Source: Candidatus Pullichristensenella stercoripullorum (GTDB lineage Bacteria; Bacillota; Clostridia; Christensenellales; Aristaeellaceae). Taken from it: a DNA stretch of 10,501 nucleotides. Positions 6,559 through 10,501 of the stretch are shown here, piece by piece; position 1 is the stretch's first letter, and each line of letters begins with the position of its first letter. The position numbers were made by a program, and so were the translations under genes. The notes under the pieces were generated by a model. The model was not told the origin of the DNA. It ran no database searches and was given only the letters and a program-made list of their open reading frames with translations. The stretch spans positions 1 through 10,501 of the forward strand of contig DVGE01000042.1 of the NCBI GenBank assembly GCA_018712885.1. The letters run 5' to 3'.

Positions 6559-7218
6559 TTATTCGCTTTCCGGCGCGCTTGACGGCGCGGCCTCTTCCTC
6601 GCCCACCTTGAGGAAGGGGAAGGTATAGCCGTGCGTGTCCACGCGGATGGTCTCGATCTTCGTGATCACCAGCGGGCGGAAGTCTGCGTCCACGGCGACG
6701 CTGGCGACGGCGTTGAGCGTACGCAGGCTCTCCTCGTCCATGAGCTTGCCGAAGGCGGCGTACTTGCCGTCGTAGTCGGCGGGATAGCTGCCCTGCATGA
6801 TGAAGAACTGGCTGCCGGCGGAGTCAAAGTCCTCCGTGCGGCACATGGAGAGCACACCGCGCGTGTGCGAGAGCGTGTTGCCCTCGTAGCCGTTCTCGGC
6901 AAACTCGCCGCGGATGGCGTAGCCCGGCCCGCCGGTGCCGTTGTTGAGCGGGTCGCCGGTCTGGATGAACGCCCGCGTCACCACGCGGAAGATCTCCAGC
7001 CCGTCGTAAAAGCCGGAATTGGCCAGGGCGATGAAGTTGCCCACGGTGTTGGGCGCCTGCCGCGGGTACAATTCGGCGCGCATCACGGAGCCGTCGCTGA
7101 GCGTGATCGTCGCCACCGGGTCGGGCACGCCCTCGTAGGGGTCGGTCTCCTCGCGGCCGCAGCCGGCGAGGGAAAGGAGCAGGATGAGCGCGAGCAGCGC
7201 CGTCAAAAGCCGTTTCAT
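6559..7218 (-). CDS. Lipoprotein cyclophilin-type peptidyl-prolyl isomerase, with altered active-site loop
   Basis: Predicted membrane-anchored, extracytoplasmic cyclophilin of 219 residues. A short basic start and hydrophobic segment end in the lipobox LAGC with lipidated C20. The cyclophilin domain covers about 34-195: ELYPRQAPNTVGNF (49-62), the active loop IFRVVTRAFIQTGDP (76-90) and AGSQFFI (134-140). Compared with the neighbouring cytosolic copy, the catalytic Arg (R78) and Gln (Q86) are kept, but the His before Arg is Phe and the PGFM stretch is TRAF, so activity may be weak or specificity changed. An acidic Ala/Ser/Pro tail follows (206-219). It starts 12 bases after the hemZ stop, with a GGGAGG site. 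Likely substrates are exported proteins; this is inference. Confidence 0.9.
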   Translation of the reverse strand: MKRLLTALLALILLLSLAGCGREETDPYEGVPDPVATITLSDGSVMRAELYPRQAPNTVGNFIALANSGFYDGLEIFRVVTRAFIQTGDPLNNGTGGPGYAIRGEFAENGYEGNTLSHTRGVLSMCRTEDFDSAGSQFFIMQGSYPADYDGKYAAFGKLMDEESLRTLNAVASVAVDADFRPLVITKIETIRVDTHGYTFPFLKVGEEEAAPSSAPESE

Positions 7219-7230
7219 GCCGCGCCTCCC

Positions 7231-8679
7231 TTACGAAAAGATCAGTTGCCGCTTGCGCGCGGCCATTTCCTCCACGCGCTGGATGTAAGCCTCGATGTTT
7301 TTGACGTTCGGGGCGCGCTCGATGCGCCGCGCCCGGTCGAACAGCCACTTGGTGATCGCCCCCGCGCCCAGCGCCAGCACGCTGGCCGTCTCCTCCATGT
7401 TGCCGATGTTGTAAAGGCAGGCCATGCCGGGGCGGGCGTAGCCGACGTTTTCCAGATTCCCCGCCATGTACTTCTGGCGGTAGAGGTAATAGGGCTTCCA
7501 GCCGCCACCGGTCAGCGTTTTTCGCGCCAGCGCGGTCATCTGTTCGGCCTCGCTCGCCGGGGTGAGGCCGTGGCCGCCGCCCTGCACGTGCATCTGCTCG
7601 TGCAGGCGGCTGGAGCGCTTGATGGCCAGCGCGTGTACGGTGACGCTCTCCGGGGCGAGGGAAACGGTCGTTTCCAGCGTGCGGCGGAAGTCTTCGAGCG
7701 TTTCGCCCGGCAGGGCGGCGATGAGGTCCATGTTGATGTCGGTAAAGCCCACGTCGCGGGCGAGACGGTAGGCCGCGATGGTCTCCCGCGATGTGTGCGC
7801 GCGGCCGATGCGCCGGAGCGTTTCGTCGTTGAACGTCTGCGGGTTGACGGAGATGCGCGTCGTGCCCGCGCGCAGAAGCATTTCCAGCATGGGGCGGTCG
7901 ATAGTATCCGGCCGGCCGGCCTCCACGGTCTGCTCCACCGCGCCGGGGAAGGCCTCGCGCGCAGCGAAGATGATCTCCTCCAGAGCTTCGCGGGGGATGG
8001 CGGTGGGCGTGCCGCCGCCCACGTAGAGGGCGCGGGCGCGCAGCCCCTTTTCCGCCACGATCTGCGCGCTGAGGGCGATCTCGCGCTTCAGGGCATCCAC
8101 ATAGGGGGCCACCAGGTGCCCGTCGCCGATCTCGCCCGAGGAAAAGGAGCAGTAGGCGCAGCGCGTCTTGCAGAAGGGGATGCCGATGTAAATGTCGAAG
8201 GCGCCCTCCGGCGGCGTGCGCACGCCCACCTGCATATCGTGCATTTCGCCAAGCAGCCGGGCGCGGTCCTCGGTGACGTCGAACACGTCCACAAGCGTGC
8301 GCACCGGGTCGAGCCCCTCTTCCAAAGCCTCATAATAGAGCCGCGAGGGGCGGATGCCGGTCAGAGAGCCCCACGGGGGGTGTACGCCGGTCAGCTTTTT
8401 GCAGTATTCGTACAGCGCCAGCTTCACGGCGCGCTTGCGCAGCCGCTTCTGTTCCAGCTCGCCCGCGCCGTCCGCGCCCTGCAAATGGAACACGGACACC
8501 GGCCCGCCAGTGAACTGGTCGCACCAGCGCCCGTTCTGGCGGGAGACGGCGTGTTCGATCCGCAGGTCGGCCTCGCCCTCCTCGTTGAAGAAAATGGGCG
8601 CGCCGCCGTAGAACAGGCGCAATACGTCGGCCATGTCCTGCACAAAACCCGTCTCCGGGGTAAAAACGCGGATGGTCAT
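7231..8679 (-). CDS. hemZ: HemZ-type radical SAM protein (oxygen-independent coproporphyrinogen III oxidase family)
   Basis: Radical SAM enzyme of 482 residues, annotated in Firmicutes as the anaerobic coproporphyrinogen III oxidase-like protein HemZ of heme synthesis. The N-terminal 160 residues include the HemZ-typical HPPWGSLTGIRPSRL (100-114). The radical SAM core starts with IYIGIPFC and the cluster motif CKTRCAYC (C170, C174, C177), then VGGGTPTAIP (220-229). The C-terminal part has YRQKYMAGNLENVGYARPG (400-418). The residue two after the last cluster Cys is Phe (CSF), as in HemW, not the fourth Cys of true HemN, so its catalytic role is not certain. The start at 8679 overlaps the stop of the hydrolase gene (ATGA); the open frame reaches to 9003, but that extension is a shadow. 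No good ribosome binding site is seen, so translation probably depends on coupling. No other heme gene is in the window. Confidence 0.93.
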   Translation of the reverse strand: MTIRVFTPETGFVQDMADVLRLFYGGAPIFFNEEGEADLRIEHAVSRQNGRWCDQFTGGPVSVFHLQGADGAGELEQKRLRKRAVKLALYEYCKKLTGVHPPWGSLTGIRPSRLYYEALEEGLDPVRTLVDVFDVTEDRARLLGEMHDMQVGVRTPPEGAFDIYIGIPFCKTRCAYCSFSSGEIGDGHLVAPYVDALKREIALSAQIVAEKGLRARALYVGGGTPTAIPREALEEIIFAAREAFPGAVEQTVEAGRPDTIDRPMLEMLLRAGTTRISVNPQTFNDETLRRIGRAHTSRETIAAYRLARDVGFTDINMDLIAALPGETLEDFRRTLETTVSLAPESVTVHALAIKRSSRLHEQMHVQGGGHGLTPASEAEQMTALARKTLTGGGWKPYYLYRQKYMAGNLENVGYARPGMACLYNIGNMEETASVLALGAGAITKWLFDRARRIERAPNVKNIEAYIQRVEEMAARKRQLIFS

Positions 8680-9290
8680 AGCTGGTAGCGCGCCCTTTCC
8701 CGCGCGATGGTCGTCTCCTCGCCGTGGCCGGGCAAAACGCGCGTCTCCCCCGGCAGCGCGAACAGTTTGAGCAGCGAGGCGCGCATGTCCGCGGCGCTGG
8801 AGCCGGGGAAGTCCACGCGCCCGTAACCGGCGCAGAAGAGCGTATCGCCGCTGAACAGAACTCCCTCGTCTTTGGCGTAGAGACAGACGCCGCCCGGCGT
8901 GTGCCCCGGGGTGGAAATGACCTGCAAGCGCACGCCGCACACCTCCAGTTCCTCCCCGTAGGCGATGGCCTTCAACCCCTGCGGCGCAGGCAGGCGCGAC
9001 CACCCCGGCGCGTAGAGGTTGAGGCGCGCATCGTTGAGGGCGGGCATGTCCTTCGCGCCCGCGTAGAGCTTCGCGCCCGTGTCGGCGATGAGGCCGGGGG
9101 CGGCGAGCATGTGGTCATAGTGGGCGTGGGTGAGGCAAATGGCGGAAAGCTTGCGCCCCGCCAGCGCCCGCACAAGGGCGGCGTAGTCGTCGCCGGGGTC
9201 TACGAGGAACGCGCCCGCGCGCCCCTCGTTTTCCACGACATAGGCGTTTTCCTCCAGCGCGCCGCAGACGACGCATGCAATGCGCAACAT
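8676..9290 (-). CDS. Metallo-beta-lactamase-fold hydrolase, glyoxalase II-like
   Basis: Two-metal hydrolase of 204 residues. All metal ligands of the fold are seen: THAHYDH with H55, H57, D59 and H60, then TPGHTPG with H130, SGDTLF with D149, and LPGHGEE with H189. The length and the motif string TPGHTPGG...FSGDTLF fit the short YcbL/glyoxalase II-like group, whose members hydrolyse thioesters such as S-lactoylglutathione or have unknown substrates. It starts one base after the dtd stop, with AAGGTG as a weak binding site, and its stop overlaps the hemZ start. The gene is a regular member of the rel-dtd-hemZ cluster in Clostridia, but its substrate is not known from this context. Cytosolic; no signal peptide. 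Confidence 0.92.
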   Translation of the reverse strand: MLRIACVVCGALEENAYVVENEGRAGAFLVDPGDDYAALVRALAGRKLSAICLTHAHYDHMLAAPGLIADTGAKLYAGAKDMPALNDARLNLYAPGWSRLPAPQGLKAIAYGEELEVCGVRLQVISTPGHTPGGVCLYAKDEGVLFSGDTLFCAGYGRVDFPGSSAADMRASLLKLFALPGETRVLPGHGEETTIARERARYQL

Positions 9291-9291
9291 C

Positions 9292-9741
9292 TCAAAACAC
9301 CTTCCGGCTGTCGATGAGGATGGTCACCGGCCCGTCGTTGACGAGTTCCACGTCCATATGGGCGCGGAAGCGGCCCGTTTCCACATGCAGCCCCTTTTCT
9401 TCGAGCATGGCTTTCATGGTTTCCAGCAGCGGCTCGGCTACCTCGGGCCGGGCGGCGGCGATGAAGCTGGGGCGGCGGCCGTGGCGCGCGTCGCCCAGCA
9501 GCGTGAACTGGGAGACGAGCAAGATCTCGCCGCCCACGTCCAGCACGGAGCGGTTCATCTTGTCCTCATCGTCCACAAACACGCGCAATCCGGCCAGTTT
9601 GTCCGCGCACAGGCGCGCGTCGGCCTCGGTGTCGCCCACTTCGGCGCCGACCAGCACCATGTAGCCCCTGCCGATCTTTCCCGTAACTTCTCCATCCACG
9701 GTCACGCTGGCGCGCGTGACCCTCTGCACTACCATACGCAT
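9292..9741 (-). CDS. dtd: D-aminoacyl-tRNA deacylase
   Basis: Enzyme of 149 residues, full length for the family, that removes D-amino acids (and glycine wrongly attached to tRNA-Ala) from tRNA and so protects translation. Both hallmark motifs are present: SQFTL at 77-81, with the Thr80 position known from E. coli, and NDGPVT at 135-140, containing the Gly-cisPro motif that gives D-chiral selectivity. The N-terminus MRMVVQRVTRASV is typical, which supports the ATG at 9741; AGGTGA lies just upstream, within the end of rel. Only 4 bases separate it from rel. It acts as a homodimer in the cytosol. Confidence 0.97.
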   Translation of the reverse strand: MRMVVQRVTRASVTVDGEVTGKIGRGYMVLVGAEVGDTEADARLCADKLAGLRVFVDDEDKMNRSVLDVGGEILLVSQFTLLGDARHGRRPSFIAAARPEVAEPLLETMKAMLEEKGLHVETGRFRAHMDVELVNDGPVTILIDSRKVF

Positions 9742-9745
9742 ACTC

Positions 9746-10501
9746 TCACCTCGCCACCCGGAACACTTCGATGACGTCCGGGCGCTTTTGCAGATCGCGG
9801 AGCAGCTTGTCGAGCTGCTGCGTCGTTTTGATGACGATGGTCATGTTCATCGTACACAGGCCCTGCTTGTTTTTCACCGTGTGCGCGGTCACGGCGGTGA
9901 CCGGCACGTTCTGGGAGGCGAACATCAGGCTGATCTCGGCAAAGAGGCCGGCGTGGTCGTAGCAGAGCATCTGGATGTCGGCCTCGTAGCTGCCCGCGCC
10001 CGAGGACTCCCATTCCACCTCGATCATGCGCTCCGGCTCCACGCCCGCGTCCTTCAGGTTCACGCAGTCGGCGCGGTGTACGCTCACGCCGCGGCCGCGG
10101 GTGATGTAGCCGACGATCTCGTCGCCGGGCAGGGGGTTGCAGCAGCGGGCGAAGCGCACCAGCATGCCGCTCTCGCCCTTGACGATGACGCCGTTGGACG
10201 AAGAGGACGGCGCGGGCTTTTTCGGCTCTTCCGCCGCCTTTTCCACGAGGGGCAGCGGCGGCGCCTCGGCCTTGTTCTGCTTTTTGTACTCCTCGGTCAG
10301 GCGGTTGAGCAGCTGCAGCGTGGAAAGGCCGCCGAAGCCGATGGTGGCGTAGAGGTCGTCCAGCGAGGAAAGCGAATAGCGCTTGAACACCGGCTCGAGG
10401 ATGTCCGCCTTGGTCAGTTGCGCCATGGTATAGCCGGCCTTTTTCGCCTCGGCGGTGAGCATCTCCTTGCCCTTTATGACGTTCTCCTCGCGCTCCTCCT
10501 T
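9746..10501 (-). CDS. rel: (p)ppGpp synthetase/hydrolase Rel, C-terminal 251 residues (cut by window edge)
   Basis: C-terminal regulatory part of the bifunctional stringent-response enzyme; the hydrolase, synthetase and TGS domains lie outside the window. The frame is open to the right edge, beginning with KEEREENVIKGKEML, very like the B. subtilis protein at the start of its helical domain. In the visible part: helical domain (about 5-75), a Pro/Ala/Ser/Lys-rich linker (about 77-103), the zinc-finger (RIS) domain with CC (120-121), GYITRGRGVSVHRADC (H142, C146), and an ACT domain (about 173-251) that starts near CYDHAGLFAEIS. These C-terminal domains sense uncharged tRNA on the ribosome and control the balance of the two activities. 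The ATG at 10462 is internal, not a start. Stop codon TGA at 9746-9748, 4 bases before dtd. Confidence 0.97.
   Translation of the reverse strand, partial: KEEREENVIKGKEMLTAEAKKAGYTMAQLTKADILEPVFKRYSLSSLDDLYATIGFGGLSTLQLLNRLTEEYKKQNKAEAPPLPLVEKAAEEPKKPAPSSSSNGVIVKGESGMLVRFARCCNPLPGDEIVGYITRGRGVSVHRADCVNLKDAGVEPERMIEVEWESSGAGSYEADIQMLCYDHAGLFAEISLMFASQNVPVTAVTAHTVKNKQGLCTMNMTIVIKTTQQLDKLLRDLQKRPDVIEVFRVAR

Noticed and set aside
6631..8688. 685-residue plus-strand open frame
   Set aside because: Spans antisense to the lipoprotein cyclophilin and hemZ, both clearly real on the minus strand; no recognisable motif.
8680..9003. Longer HemZ starting at 9003
   Set aside because: The extra 108 residues are a GC-rich shadow of the MBL hydrolase gene; HemZ homology begins at the ATG that overlaps the hydrolase stop.
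10460..10462. ATG at 10462 as start of a separate small ACT-domain protein
   Set aside because: The frame is open upstream, and the residues before it (REENVIKGKE) are conserved in Rel proteins, so this is the interior of rel.
1..10501. tRNA or rRNA genes, CRISPR repeats, insertion sequences, phage or defence genes
   Set aside because: Looked for on both strands; nearly all sequence is covered by ordinary coding frames and no such pattern was seen.

Overview
The window looks like a piece of chromosome from a GC-rich, probably anaerobic, Gram-positive bacterium of the Clostridia type. The evidence is the order rel - dtd - MBL hydrolase - hemZ, which I know from Firmicutes, the HemZ-type radical SAM protein, the strong AGGAGG-type ribosome binding sites and the sigma-A-like promoter sequences. 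I cannot name the species. All ten genes lie on the minus strand, so transcription runs from the right end (10501) to the left end (1). No RNA gene, CRISPR array, insertion sequence or phage gene was seen. Coding density is very high: the longest stretches without a gene are 114 bases (1332-1445) and 76 bases (5940-6015).

Region A (10501 down to 6016) holds six tightly packed genes: the 3' part of the (p)ppGpp synthetase/hydrolase rel, the D-aminoacyl-tRNA deacylase dtd, a glyoxalase II-like metallo-beta-lactamase-fold hydrolase, hemZ, a lipoprotein cyclophilin and a cytosolic cyclophilin. Gaps are -4 to 27 bases, so they are probably one transcript. The themes are stringent response, translation quality control, porphyrin or radical SAM chemistry, and proline isomerisation on both sides of the membrane.

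Region B (6019 down to 1446) starts with a near-consensus promoter (TTGACA, 17 bases, AATAAT) whose -35 box overlaps the stop codon of the cytosolic cyclophilin gene. Four genes follow, each joined to the next by a 4-base ATGA overlap: a membrane-anchored surface protein with Ig-like repeats, a DUF2461 protein, a class II (fuculose-phosphate-type) aldolase and a phosphoglucomutase/phosphomannomutase-family enzyme. The purpose of this mixed operon is not obvious and is the least explained part of the window.

Region C (1445 down to 1) has an inverted repeat and an extended -10 promoter in front of a transketolase gene that runs off the left end. Its codon choice suggests high expression. Transketolase, aldolase and hexose-phosphate mutase all act on sugar phosphates, so the left half leans towards carbon metabolism, but no specific pathway can be assigned.

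Nothing here is clearly a new defence, mobile or biosynthetic system. The points most worth a second look are the coupled surface protein-DUF2461-aldolase-mutase operon, the lipoprotein cyclophilin with an altered active-site loop, the atypical phosphate-binding loop of the mutase, and the inverted repeat on the transketolase promoter.
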